DNA from: Sialis fuliginosa
Lineage: Eukaryota; Arthropoda; Insecta; Megaloptera; Sialidae
Direction of reading: 5' to 3'
DNA length: 64,000 nucleotides
Assembly (NCBI GenBank): GCA_961205875.1
Contig: OY540812.1
Coordinates: forward strand, 28,653,098-28,717,097
Within the stretch, counting starts at the first letter, position 1, and every line of letters starts with the position of its first letter. Shown piece by piece: positions 1-11,665 of the stretch. Below the pieces are notes generated by a model. The model was not told where the DNA came from. It searched no databases and saw only the letters and a program-made list of their open reading frames with translations. A program made the translations under genes and the position numbers.

Positions 1-189
1 GTTGGGAATTCTAAGTAGAATATATATTCGAGGTTCTTATTTAAAAAAATGTCGAGTAAAAAATAATTTGAAAAAATTGTTCTTCATAAAAACTATTTGA
101 AATACTTAGGGCCCTATGAAGTTGCCTAAAGCGCCTACTGTGTAACACGCCACCAGTTATATTACTCATATAATTTCATTTTAAGAATG

Positions 190-1108
190 TTGGTTACAGT
201 CTTTAAAAGACGAGCGATAAGAAGGGACCGATTAAATCGTCTATATCGGTGCATATTTGTCTGAGTTATGCTTCGTGAAATTATGTTGAATGACTACAAA
301 GTGAAACTGAGCGAGCTAGCTAACACCATAAGCATCTCAAAGAAACGTTCTGGTCATATCCTTCATAAATGTTTACATATAAAAAAGCTTGGTGCGCGAA
401 GGGTACCGCGTTTTTTAACAATCGACCAAAATATGAACGTGTTCGACTTTCAAAGCAAAATGCACTGTTTCACCGCAATAAGAAGGATTTTTTCATGCGA
501 TTAGTGACAATGGATAAAACACGGATCCATTACTACACAAGTCGGCAGTCAACAGAATGGTTATTGCCTGATGAAAGCCGCCCGAAACGCCCAAAAACGC
601 AACAGTCGGCCGATAAAGTTCTTGTTAGTATTTTTTGGGGTGCACATGGTATAATATTTATTGAATACCTTCAACATGGTAGAACAATCAACCAAGAATA
701 TCACTGTACATTACTGGATCGATTGAACGACGAAGTCAAAGCAAAACGGCCGCAAATGGCAAAGAAAAAAATGCTGTTTTTCCAAAACAATACACCATCT
801 CACAAGGCTCACGTTACGAGCGATAAATTGAAGGAATTGCGCTATGAATTGGTTCTGCACTCACCGTATTCTCCTGACCTGGTCTCCAGCGACTACTATC
901 TTTTTCAGAAATTGAAAATGTGGCTCTCTGACAAAAGATTTTACTTTAATGAAGAGGTCGAGTTGGAAACAAACCGGCATCGAAATGTTAGAGGACCGTT
1001 GGAACAAGTGCATTACTCTAGATAGAGATTATGTCGAAGAATAAAAGAATTTTTTCATTAAAAAAAACGTTTTTTCATTGTTAGGCCAAAGACTTTTCAG
1101 CCCATCTA
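190..1108 (+). mobile_element. Degenerate mariner (Tc1/mariner superfamily, DD34D) element
   Basis: Relic of a mariner-family DNA transposon. The right end reads GACTTTTCAGCCCATC, preceded by TTAGGCCAAA, close to the GGCTGAAAAGTCTTTGGCC terminal repeat typical of mariners. No matching left terminal repeat is visible before the coding remnant, so the left side is eroded and the start given is approximate. A trace of the N-terminal region (residues like TSDKKGP) can be read from about 208 in another frame. The element cannot mobilise itself; see the transposase entry. Confidence 0.85.
262..1025 (+). pseudogene. Mariner transposase pseudogene, frameshifted, second catalytic Asp changed to Asn
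   Basis: Transposases of this family cut and paste mariner DNA at TA sites through a DDD catalytic triad. Two frames together cover most of the protein. From 268 to about 429 a helix-turn-helix part is readable (KVKLSELANTISISKKRSGH, then RRVPRFLTIDQ). After a single-base shift near 430 the catalytic part runs to 1025. In the second frame the first Asp lies in VTMDK (D49; the usual next Glu is Lys). The usual QDN is QNN (N140, codon 786-788, AAC), and the third Asp is in SPDLVSSDYYLF (D175). Exactly 34 residues separate N140 and D175, which is the mariner DD34D spacing. Mariner transposases are about 345 residues; here the N-terminal third is broken. The frameshift and lost catalytic residue make it inactive. 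Confidence 0.88.
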
Positions 1109-1111
1109 GTA

Positions 1112-1262
1112 TATCCGTTTTCGGTTACCAGTTTTCTCTCAGAATATAAAATTTTCTTCATAGGCAATTCTTAAATATAATATTTGACCTTCCTATATTT
1201 TGTCATTTTTGAGTCCCAGCGTCTACAGACCGATAGACATACATATATGTAGGTATAGCGGG
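1112..1262 (+). repeat. Fragment of dispersed family F
   Basis: Begins ATCCGTTTTCGG and continues with ATAAAATTT and GTCATTTTTGAGTCCCAGCG followed by CTACAGACCGATAGAC. The same order of motifs occurs at 8600-8760, so this is a partial copy of the same repeat. It abuts the right end of the mariner. Confidence 0.5.
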
Positions 1263-2019
1263 CCCTATTTTGTGTCCCTGTGCTCTCCCATAAACAGTCA
1301 CATACACACACAAAACACACAGATAACATGAAGATATGATTACACGAAGGAGCTGTCAGAAAGAAGAAGATATATATGGTGAAAATAGCCTAAGTGGATT
1401 TTTCCAAGAAAATTTAAATTACGAAAATATGTGTCATAAGGTACATATGTACCTCATTTTAATTCTAAATATATTTCATATAAATGTATAAAAAAATAAA
1501 ATCATTCAAGCAAAGAAGCCAAACATATTATTTTACATATGTATAAATTTTCTGTTTGCTTCCTTTTCTTTTGAAATATTAATCCTGTTTTCAAACATAT
1601 CTTTCAGAAAAATATTTTATATCCAAATTGAAAAGAAGTCCCGCGTATACTTATATATCTTGAAGAGGTTCTTTTTAGAAGTTCTTATTAAAATATCATT
1701 ACGAGTATTAATAATATATATTTCTCAAGTTACTTTTTACATTTTTTTGAGAATCTTTTAAAGTATAAATTGATCTTGTTGTTATTAATTTTATTGGATA
1801 CTGTTACAAAGGGAAATATTTTTAATAAAAAAATGTTAAAAAGTTAATATCATTTTTAATATATCTTAATATTTTTATTCTTTAGCTTCTTTACAACTTT
1901 TTTAATTTGTTTAAACTTTATTTTGGATTTAAACATTATTCCTACACTTGTTTTAGGTTGATTTGATGTCAAGTTTTTTTTTTTTAATTTCTCTTATTAT
2001 AATAAACATATTTCAAATA
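1263..2019. other. AT-rich stretch, nothing recognised
   Basis: Apart from a short CACACA run near 1305-1320 the stretch is AT-rich and holds no long open frame, inverted repeat or recognised repeat copy. Confidence 0.5.
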
Positions 2020-2021
2020 TA

Positions 2022-2110
2022 GGGGAAAGTATGGTATATTGGATCACTTGCTAAATTGGACCACCCTTATATCTCAAAAAGTAGTTTTTTGATTTCTTAA
2101 ATGGCAACAC
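2022..2110 (+). repeat. Left-end fragment of a TA|GGGG-type MITE
   Basis: TA then GGGGAAAGTATGGTATATTG resembles the terminal repeat at 36557 (TA then GGGTGAAGTGGGG). No matching inverted right end was found, so it is a fragment or coincidence. Confidence 0.3.
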
Positions 2111-2845
2111 CGTGCGATAGACGCCTAACTTTATTGCATATCGGCTAAATAGTTTTCCTTGACATGTTGAATATTAGTATTTTGTTTCCGCAAATGTAAA
2201 TAAATTATTTTTGATGTAATTTTGAGTGATTCGTGTTAAGGGTGTAGTTAGTACAAAGGTAAGCATACAGCGTTTTTAGTTTATAGTTTGCTGCAGCAAT
2301 TTATCAACAATTAATTGTCATGGATAGATTGGCGGTTTTGATAGGTTATATTTTTGTTTGATTTTTTTCCTCACTTTTCACACTTAATCATGAAACTTAT
2401 ACCATTAATCCTGACATATGTGATGATTGTCTTTCTTGAATAATTTAAATGAAATAATGAAACGAGACTGATTTCTTATAGTTTTTTGTTTTGATACTTA
2501 TGATAAATAATTGTTTGATAGTCTGTAATTCATAAATATGATATTTTTACAGAAGAATATTACTATTTTGTTACTCGTACTTTTACTGAACTATGCTTTT
2601 TTACATATTTTTACCGCTGATAACGAATTTGACAATAAAAAATCTCGTTGGCCTTCATTGTTAACGTCAAAAAAATAGACTACTTGCCTATATCAATTTT
2701 GAGAGCTGGGTGGGCATTACAGAATCTTGATGTAACGCACAGAGATCAGTTTTGCACACCAGCGTTTTAAGTTAAGTAAATCTCGACACTTAGAGCAGCT
2801 ACCACGCGGGTTCTGGTCTCAAATTACAGATCTCGATTAGATCTA

Positions 2846-2904
2846 CGAGGTAAAGTACAAATCAAAACATTTTAGTTAAATGTTTTGATTTGTACTTTAC
2901 CTCG
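2846..2904. repeat. Perfect 27-bp inverted repeat with 5-nt loop
   Basis: Arms 2846-2872 and 2878-2904 are exact reverse complements (starting CGAGGTAAAGTAC) around the loop TAGTT. A transcript would fold into a perfect 27-bp stem. The arms are less AT-rich than the surroundings. Confidence 0.9.
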
Positions 2905-2953
2905 TTTTAATAAGTGATAAATTTAATATTATAAAAAAAACAACAAAATTATA

Positions 2954-3300
2954 TTTTGTTTTTTCACGATTGCGATTGTAAATATTAATTAATTGAATTG
3001 AAAAAAAAACACTATGTTAGAATATATTCTTTACCACCTAACGTTTTTAATTTTTTAATTAATGTTTTTTAATTGAATAAAAAAATAAAAAGTTAATTTT
3101 GTATTTCCACGATTTCGCTTGTAAATATTAATTAATTGAATAAAAAAAATATCAGTATATTAGAATATATTCTCTAGGCAGTAACGTTTTTAATTTTTTG
3201 ATTAAAGTTTTTTTAATTGAATAAAAAAATAAAAAATAAATTTCGTATTTCTACAATTTTATTTATAAATATTAGTTGTTTTTTATGTTCGTACAGCGAT
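2954..3300. repeat. Tandem repeat, about 143-bp unit, 2.4 copies
   Basis: TTTTGTTTTTTCACGAT (2954), TTTTGTATTTCCACGAT (3097) and TTTCGTATTTCTACAAT (3241) begin successive units. Each contains TAAATATTA(ATTAATTGAA), TTAGAATATATTCT and AACGTTTTTAATTTTTT. The third unit is truncated. The open frame at 3217-3402 lies in it and is not a gene. Confidence 0.75.
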
Positions 3301-3425
3301 GCAAAAAAAACAACAAATTGTAGAGAAAAGTCTGCTACAAAAATCAATAATTACATTTTGTCAAAAAAATGTATCACGGTTCGTAGAGCCCCTCAAAATT
3401 AATGTATTTTGACAGTAAACAAAAT

Positions 3426-3550
3426 GATGACGTATTTTCCCCTTCTCGCGCCGAGCTAGAAGGCTATATTTGCTATGACTGAGAACATTATTCCCGCTTT
3501 TCACATTTGGGCACCCCCGATGACGTATTTCCCTCTCTCGCGCCGAGCTA
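3426..3550. repeat. Direct repeat of a GC-richer 32-bp motif
   Basis: GATGACGTATTT followed by CCCT-type bases and CTCGCGCCGAGCTA occurs at 3426-3458 and again at 3519-3550, about 93 bp apart. It stands out from the AT-rich surroundings. It may be part of a larger unrecognised element together with the hairpin and tandem repeat to its left. Confidence 0.6.
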
Positions 3551-3559
3551 CTGAGGCTA

Positions 3560-4689
3560 CCTTGTACTTTACATACCTTGGGGGGAACCGAGTTTTCTTA
3601 TTACCAAATTTGTTTTCAGCGTCTAAAAATTGCGGGCCTGTGCATTCTTAAACTAAGAAAGATATTTTTTCTGTTTTATTATTAAAATAATTTTTGTTTT
3701 TGTGTTTCATGAACGTATTTTTTTAGGCTTTTTGATAATTCAAAAACCTTGTATTTTTCTAACACAAAAGTATTTCACTTATAGATATAACAAAATATAT
3801 AAGTAAAGATCTCACAACTTTTATTATGAAACCCAAATCCCTTCTTCACATTTATACGAGTCCTTAAATAAATTATGAAACAACAAAATTTTCTTTTAGG
3901 AAAGTTCTCCATGTTTCTTACATACTGCCTTCCAGATTGTTATTAATATTTAATAAAGTAGAGAATTTATTATACTTTAGTATTCGATATGAAACCACGT
4001 AAAATTGAAACATCACAGCATATCGTCGTTTCAGTTCCCGTCAAGCGATGATATCTCAATAAAAGAACAATGATTGGTCGTCCATCATTCATGGATTCCG
4101 TAACGACAGATGCGTGGGCGTCTCAAAGGTTTTTAACACATATGTAGTTCGTTTTATCTCATCACCTTTACGTGTTTGCATTAAATATATATGTTGATTT
4201 GAAAGATGTATTGTATTACTCATTATTAACTTCCCAACTGGAAGTTATTGTAATAAGTAATTATTGGAGTGGGGTGAGACCTTTAAGGTCCTCACAATCA
4301 ACTTCCCAACACGGTATGATTATAAATACTTGAATACTGATTATTTATTGTTTCCGTATAGTTTATGTGAATATTTTTTTAATATGTATATGAAAAATTT
4401 AAATGGAATTGGTCAGAAATAAAACTCACCTTTGTATTATGAATATTAGTTTTCTAATATCCTTATGTCAATAATATAACACATATTTTTAGAATAACTA
4501 TTTCGACAATTTGAATTAAATTGTAGGTATTTGTTTTTCAAGGCAATATAAATTGTAGACTTATATATTAGTATTTAAAATTAAAATTTTGAGGGTAGTT
4601 TTCACCTTTCACCCCTTCTATGGCTATTTAATTTTATGAAACATTTGTGACAGTAATAAAAATTTATGAAAGAAAACTTTTTAAGAAAA
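3560..4689. other. AT-rich stretch, nothing recognised
   Basis: No coding frame, RNA gene or repeat copy that I can support. ACTTCCCAAC occurs at about 4230 and 4300, a short duplication of unclear origin. Confidence 0.45.
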
Positions 4690-5065
4690 AAATAAAACCG
4701 ACATCAAAAAAAAAAAAACTCTGATAATACTGAAAAGTATACCTAATAATAATTAAATTTAATCGTTTTTGAAGCAGGTTTTCTTTTTTTCATTATACAA
4801 AAACTTTTTATTGACTTGGCATCCACTGACTTCAAAAACTGTTAAATTTAATTATTCATTTCAGTTTTTTTAGGGTTTTTTTTGGAGTCGGTTTTATTTT
4901 TTTCTTGAAAAGTTTTTTATTTTTCCCTTTTTAGTTGCGTATCTTTGAAGTACATGGTCAGATTTTGATGAAATTTATATATCACCACCTCAGTAGTATA
5001 CTCTTTTAATAGGTACATACACATTTGTTGGAGTTATGCCCGAAAATAAATAAAAAATATTTACA
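4690..5065 (+). repeat. Dispersed repeat family G, copy 1
   Basis: Contains AAAACCGACATC, GGAGTCGGTTTTATT, ACATGGTCAGATTTTGATG, ACCACCTCAGTAGTATACTC and GTTGGAGTTATGC in the same order as 61900-62150 (reverse strand at 51637-52380). Non-autonomous; no coding capacity. The far end with the CGAATTGACAACC motif is missing here. Confidence 0.7.
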
Positions 5066-6299
5066 GAAAAATAAAAATAAAAATATGTGAAACAAATATT
5101 TTGTTTAAATGGAATGGTCCGTTTATTTCTCCCTAAATATAAGACAGGCGTGTATACGAGGGAGGGGGTCAAGGGGCCATGACCTCCACCTCGCAAGAAT
5201 TAAAAAAATACGTTAGATATTATGAAGAAATCCGAAATTTATTTAAAGTAGTCAAATGAGTTCAAATCACTATATATTAATAAATTTTCAACTACAAAAT
5301 TATTTGAATAAAAATTTATATTTTGATAATTAGCTCCTTGACACGTAGAAATGAACTATTTTTAATATACCTAATTAGTAATTATTTTATATGAGTTAAA
5401 GGAAATTGATTTGAATTTCTAGTTGCCATATTGTGCATCTCTCTCTACTACCGTTTATTGTAAAATTCGAATTTATAAAATAAACAAAGAATTTGCAGTC
5501 ATGAAAATGTTTGTTTACTAATATCTCGAAAACAACAGCTCTAAATAAATTTTGATTTATAGTTTATTCATCAGCGAAATATCTGTATACTATTCTGGAT
5601 ATTTTTTTTACAAAAACTAAACAATAAAAAAAATTTGGGATTTATTATACGTTTATTTCACCTATTGCTGCTATTAGAAAGTTAATTTTATTTTATTATA
5701 ACCATGAAAAGGTAACAATCAGACAGACAGGCAGGGATTTTTTCACATTTTTAAAATTAGTATGGATATCAACATTATCATTTAAAAATTAAATAAAGTG
5801 ACAATAAAATTTAGCTATTTTTATTCATGTGACAATTTTACTGAAATATTGATTGTATAAAGTTCTACACTAACTCATGTATGCAAAATTTAACCGATTT
5901 GAGCTAGTTATGAAACTTAAACGAAATAAAAAAAAAACTGTGTCTGCAGCGTTTGTCAATTTTCAGCAATTTTTCATATGAACGAGTTCTGAAGTTTTAC
6001 ATCCCCATTGGAGTTGTTATCAATCATAATTATTGAGTATCCATCGATGTCGCCATCACAAAATTAAAAAATATGAGTTCGTTTTTTTAGCATCAAGCAT
6101 ATTACTTGTTCGGCATAATTTGTTAACGATTTTTTTCGTGTTTTTAAAATTCATATTTGTTATATCCATAATGTTCATAATGTAATTATAATAAGTGCAA
6201 TATTTGACGTAGGTATTAGAATCTACATATTGCTTCACGTAGAATACCATGTAAAAAATATAAAATAATAGATTGTCGATATATTTTTATTATGATCCG
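5066..6299. other. AT-rich stretch, nothing recognised
   Basis: Short ACAGACAGAC-like tract at 5721-5733. Open frames at 4990-5196 and 6056-6250 (minus) resemble no protein I know and are AT-driven. Confidence 0.45.
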
Positions 6300-6359
6300 T
6301 TTAAAAAATAGTTATAAATGACAAGGGAGTAATATCCGTTTGTGATTTAGTGATGCTCT

Positions 6360-6465
6360 TCAAAAATAGGTTTAAGGACAGACAGACCGATAGACACACC
6401 GACGTCATTGAGATAATAGTCGTACTCGATTCAGGGACCATCAAAATTTTGTTATAGGTAATAAA
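6360..6465 (+). repeat. Fragment of dispersed family F (ACAGACAGAC part)
   Basis: GGACAGACAGACCGATAGAC, GTCATTGAGATAATAGTC and GATTCAGGGACCATCAAAA match, with changes, the part of family F seen at 8730-8790. Confidence 0.45.
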
Positions 6466-6632
6466 AATAAAAAATAAGACCTATTTGCTCTTCAAATAAT
6501 TTTATTTAAGAAAAGAGTTAAGATTGCTTGAAGCAAGAAGAAAGGTCTTCAAGTATTACAATTTTTTATAATTAAAAAAAAATTATTTTATAAAAAATAT
6601 ATTTTTAATTTTTTCATAACGCGTCACTGGGT

Positions 6633-6642
6633 GGGGGGGGGG
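6633..6642. repeat. G10 homopolymer
   Basis: A run of ten G in very AT-rich DNA, flanked by GTCACTGGGT and TTATTTTCCACCCC. Possibly the edge of an eroded hAT-like MITE; no partner end was found. Confidence 0.6.
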
Positions 6643-6825
6643 TTATTTTCCACCCCAGGCCACAAGCTCTGATCTGAGATTATAAAAGTTAATTTTTCTC
6701 AAAATTTTTCGTTTGTAATCTCATTGATATTTTACAAGTTTGTATACAAAAAATTAAGATCTATTCATAGAAACAATAAAAATGATATGTTGTCATTTAA
6801 AAAATAGAGTTTGGTGGCATAGTGA

Positions 6826-7037
6826 CACTTATTAATACTAAACCCTGTATCAAATTTCATAACTTTAGCACAATGGGGTATCCAGATATTAAATAAAAAC
6901 TAATTTTGAATAAAATCTTTGGAGGGCTGTAGCCTCCTTACGAAAAATTTCCGGACACATGTTCATATAATGTTTTTTGCTTAAAATATGTCTTAATTTA
7001 CTGTTCGAGTTTGGCACGACAGCACTGAATCACCCTG
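6826..7037 (-). mobile_element. Right half of a CAGGGTG-type foldback element
   Basis: ACACTTATTAATAC through TTTGGAGGGCTGTAG, TTTCCGGACACATGTTC and TTTGGCACGACAGCACTGA to CACCCTG|TA is closely similar to the right arm of the foldback at 42343-43482. Only one arm is present. Confidence 0.8.
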
Positions 7038-7039
7038 TA

Positions 7040-7914
7040 TAGCACCGATTTTTTTTAAAGATTAGTATTACATAGGAAATTATTTTTCTAAAAATGTTTA
7101 CTAAAAAATATGAGCAATATTCTGTATTTTTACTCAGCCTATCTATTAATTCTGTGACCTTTTCAAGACTTTAAAATCTTAAACAAAATTCATTAATTAT
7201 AAATTATGCAACAAACATATAAAAACAAAAAAAAGTATACTTCGTTAAAAAAAAATGTATTCGTTATAATTTCCAATGCAAATTACTGTGTATAAATTAA
7301 AACCATACAAATTATTCAAAAAAATAATTTTCATGAAATTCATTATAAAATGAAACAAAAATATTTAATTACCAATTCTTGGAATAATAATTTTAAAATA
7401 ACAGCTTCGACAATTTGAAGAACTCTAATTTTAATGTTGGAAAATGAAAGTACTTCAAAGGAAAATGAACATGAAAATGATCGAGATTGGTTACAAACAG
7501 AACAAAAGAAAACTGATTGAAAAATATTTTCTTCGGTGTAAATATTACTATAGAAAATAAAAAGCAATATATATTTTATTTCAATAAATTATTATTTTTC
7601 CATTGTTATATTCATTTCCATATTACCTTTTCATCGAATTGTGAAGAAAATATATTTAAATTATATTCTGAATCATAGAAATATTAAATTATTGTCCTCA
7701 TTATTTTGTTATACAAGATTTATTTTCATATTTTTGTAATAAATTATAAATTTTATATCCAATCTAAAAATTTGTAACATAATGACATATACCAACATCA
7801 GGGATAACCAAAAAGTCGAATATGGTTTTATTTTCAGTCAGTTTAAGACGAATTTAAATTATTAAAATAAATCAACAAAAATTTTCTATTATATCTTTTT
7901 AATTCAGTAGATGG
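7040..7914. other. AT-rich stretch, nothing recognised
   Basis: The minus-strand frame 7343-7567 resembles no known family and its codons mirror local AT bias. Confidence 0.45.
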
Positions 7915-8830
7915 TAACTCACGTCATATTTTGAAAAAAATATCTGCCTTGAGAACCACAGGACTTTCTTATACGTAATCCTAACAGTGAATAGTATACG
8001 TGATTCTTATTTTAGTAAAACATTTCTGACAAACTAACAAGATAGAATAAAATGAATAATATTTATTATTATACATATAATACATAACAAGTGAATTTTT
8101 TAACGTAATATCTGAAAACGGATGTTTACTCTTGTAAATTTTTGGATTTTTGAATTATTTTTGAAATAAGAAAAAAATGTTTTAGATAAAAAATGTCGAG
8201 TATGTGATTATCTATAATTTATTCCCCATACATTTTTTTCCAACATTTATGATTTAGCCAGAAATAATTTTTTTATGTAATTATTTAGATTCACCTACAC
8301 TGTTCGCTCTCAGTATTACGTATAAGAAAGTCCCATGGTACCTATGGCAACACACACACTTTTCAATCTCTGTAATACGTATAAGAAAGTCCCATGACAC
8401 TCATGGCAGATATTTCTCCTCTGTTATGAACCATTTGAATTATAATAAAAAAATAATTTTTTTTTTCAAAAATTCGTTTTTACGAAAAAATGAATAGAAC
8501 ATAAATTATAGATATACATATTACCTATATTTTTTAATTTGACTATTTTTCTCTATTTCGCACTGTTTCAGAATAATTTGAAAAATTCAAAAATCGACGT
8601 AGGTAAACATCCGTATCCGGTTGAAAGATCATTTTCAAAAATAGGACGTTTTCTTCCCAGACAAAAATTAATCTTACATATAAAATTTCATCCTTCTACG
8701 ATTTGTCGTTTTTGAGTTACAGCGCTTACAGACAGACACACAGACATCATGGCGAAAATAGTCAGAATAAATTCAGGGAAGGTCAAAATAGATAATCCCA
8801 TCAAAATTCGGAGTTCAAAAAAAATCGGCT
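7915..8830. repeat. Dispersed repeat family F, complex copy
   Basis: Holds three copies of ACGTATAAGAAAGTCC: inverted at 7961-7976, direct at 8318-8334 and 8378-8394. Each is followed by CCATGG- or CATGGCAGATAT-like sequence. CGGATGTTTACTC (about 8118) and GTAAACATCCGTATCCGG (about 8604) face each other. The right side carries ATCTTACATATAAAATTTCA, GTCGTTTTTGAGTTACAGCG and a short ACAGACAGACAC tract. It looks like two or three inverted and overlapping copies. No coding capacity. Confidence 0.65.
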
Positions 8831-9140
8831 TCACTATACTTACTTATACTTTATGTATATTTCATATACACATGGTATAAGAAAGTAAAAAAGTATATCG
8901 CATCACAAATTCAGTTATGTACCATTGAAAACCCAAAAGTAATACATTACATAATAAACTAATTAAATGTAAGATTTAAATATGTTCTTTTTAATCTGTC
9001 AAAATTATTATTATTCTTATAATTTTCTTATCATATCATTTTGATAATTAATAACTATAATAATAAAACTATTTAACAATTAATATTTCTTGTACATGTA
9101 CTTGTTGATTCTTATTGACATTTTAATTTTCAAAAATATT

Positions 9141-9520
9141 AAAGGAATATTTTACTATAATAGTTGTGTAAAAAATTAAATTCTCTTCAAAAAAATTAAA
9201 TAGAATTTTCACGTAACATACCTACGTTGTTTTTAAGATATTTTGAAAAATATCAATTTGGGATGCCACTTCTCCCCCCTCATCGCAATTATGATAATAT
9301 TTATATGGGCTCAACTAACAAACCAAATCTCATTAAAATCGATTCGATGGTGGTTATGCTTGTGACACAAATTTAGGGAATAGACAGACATGAAAAGAAA
9401 AGTTTTGTCTTGACCTAAAACGGAAAGATCTAAGGAAATTTCGAAATTTGAGAACATTTTTTTCTGCTTTTAGAAATGATCTCATAGCTTCTTTTATCCT
9501 TTGGATACGGTGAGGAAACA
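9141..9520 (+). mobile_element. Family A element, diverged copy
   Basis: AAAGGAATATTTTACTATAA, ATTTTCACGTAACATACC, TTTGGGATGCCACTTCTCCC, GTTATGCTTGTGAC and GTCTTGACCTAAAACGGAAA follow the family A order and end at GGTGAGGAAACAAAA, a decayed CGAGGAAGCA terminus. The left half is missing. Confidence 0.7.
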
Positions 9521-11344
9521 AAATATTTACATTTTATATACAAAGTATACATAATAATATGTACAATATATTAGTATTTGTAGCGAACATCAAAGTTACA
9601 ATAATTTTTACATGTGCAAAAATTTCCATAAGCAATTTTATTTTAAAACAATTCAAAGATAAATAAAAGTCACAAAGGTCATCCAAAAAATAAAATATAC
9701 ATACATAAAGTAAACACATTTGCAAAACAAAGTTTGGGAGCTTTTAAGCACACAGGGAAATATCCATATTTATCAAATCTAAAATCAATATATTTTTATT
9801 ATATGGACGTAAACAAGTAAATCTTTAATGTACACTGACTCAACAAAACAGTATCTTCACAAAGCTGTAAAAGCTGAAAAGCTTTGCCTGTCATTTTTTT
9901 CTTCTACATCAATACCGTACATTAAAAATAAGCTTCATATTTCATTTTGTTATCAAGACATACTGTGAAATGGTATAACCTAAAGCGAAAGCTTAACTTG
10001 CGAGCTTTTTCAAGCTCACCACAATCTTGCTAGAGAACTTTCCAAGCTTGTAGTGCAGGTTTAATAAAGTTTTCTAGATAAATACCAGAGATTAGTTTAA
10101 ACTTTTCTTTGACCTCTTTTTTATCGTGCAAATTTGTTAAATGTATTTCTGATTATACTTTTTGCCTATCAAGTATGGTTTGCTCAAACTTGTTTTTACT
10201 GACTTGTGTAATGCTACATTTTTTGTTTGATTTTCACAATTATTATAAATGTAATGAGCGTGAATGTACAATTTATGAGAAACGCCAAAACTTTTTTTTA
10301 TATTAAAGCAACTTCTCTTAAAGTATACTCCCTAAAGGTATAAAATTTATCTCTCTAAACATATATTTTCCCCTGAACATTTTCTTGAATAACGAACTAA
10401 GGGAAAGGGTATTTTTTTTATTAATTGAAATCATTATAATTACCGACCTCCAGAAGACATTTTTATGTATATATATATCCGGCCCATTTCTCGAAAAGTT
10501 CGGTGACCCCTGCATTACATGGTTCACTCCATTATTAATATAACTGCTAGTTATTTTATAAATTTTAATGCGAAACAAAATAAACAAAAATCAATACCAA
10601 CACTCGTCAGAATGAGTCGACACATTTCAACATAAATTTCACTTAATTAAAATGTTGCTGTTTTGTAACGAAGTTAATAAAATATTTATAAAAGCTGAAC
10701 CGTAGAGAGCTTTTCACATAATCAATTATACTTGATGCATTGTACTTTTTATTTACTATTTAAATTGATTCTATAAAAACACTAGAATTTATTTACTCCC
10801 GGAACAAAATACTGACTGAAAGAGACAGAAGTTATCTTGTTTATTAATTGCTCCAACACTGATTGAATTCTGATTTAAAATTAAAACTGTTTGTTTACTT
10901 TTACTCATTTTGTATTTATTTTTTTAATTTTAATTAAAATAGGTATAAATAGAGTGCAGAAATCAGTGATTTGCAATCATTATTAACCCTACAGTGGTAG
11001 CATCTTATCTCATACCAATATGAGTGTGGGGAGGGGCAGCGCCTACCCCAAAATTTTCAGAGGGGGGGGGGGAAATGACTACTTCTCCCCTTAATTTTGA
11101 CCCTGTTGATTAGGGCGGGTTTGAAGCGACGTGCAATTATAAAAATCTGTTTTTTCGACACTAAACTCTAAAATTAAGGGATCGCTAATTTTTTCAATGT
11201 TTTTAAATATTTTTGAATGGCTGAATCTCCGCGAAAAATGGTCGTAAAACAGTTTAAAAAACAGTTTTAAAGCTTTAAGGATAAAAAAAAACTAAAGGGC
11301 TTTAAAGTAAAAATTTTAAGCTTTCCAAATATGTCGTTGATTTT
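9521..11344. other. AT-rich stretch, nothing recognised
   Basis: Contains a G11 run at 11062-11072 beside GGGGCAGCGCCTACCCC and AAAATTTTCAG, which resembles an eroded hAT-type MITE end, but I could not pair it. Open frames at 9534-9725, 10109-10306 and 10318-10587 match nothing I know. Confidence 0.4.
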
Positions 11345-11665
11345 TTTTTTTACATTTAGTACTTCAAGTGAAACACTTGAAATAATTCAAGTGCATTAAA
11401 TTAATAAAATAAGTATAAAAGTACTTGATACTTGAAGTACTTTTTGAAGGTAATACTTAAATTTAACAAGTAAAGCTTTTGATGTACTAAACAAGAACTT
11501 TACATTTAAAAATAGCTTAAAGTACCTATGTACTTAGTATTTCAAATTCTTTTTATAAAACTTGAGTTTAATACTTAATTATAACAATTACTTGATACTT
11601 AAAATACATTCACTTATGACATACTTAGTACTTGTACTTCAAGTACTTTCACTGAGTACCTACAT
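11345..11665. repeat. Island rich in TACTTGAAGTA half-palindromes
   Basis: Over 300 bp the words ACTTGAAGTA, AGTACTTG, TACTTCAAGT and TACTTAA recur on both strands in at least a dozen places, opening with TTAGTACTTCAAGTGAAA and closing with ACTTCAAGTACTTTCACTGA. Such clustered subterminal words are typical of non-autonomous hAT elements, but clean terminal repeats and target-site duplications could not be set. Confidence 0.5.
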
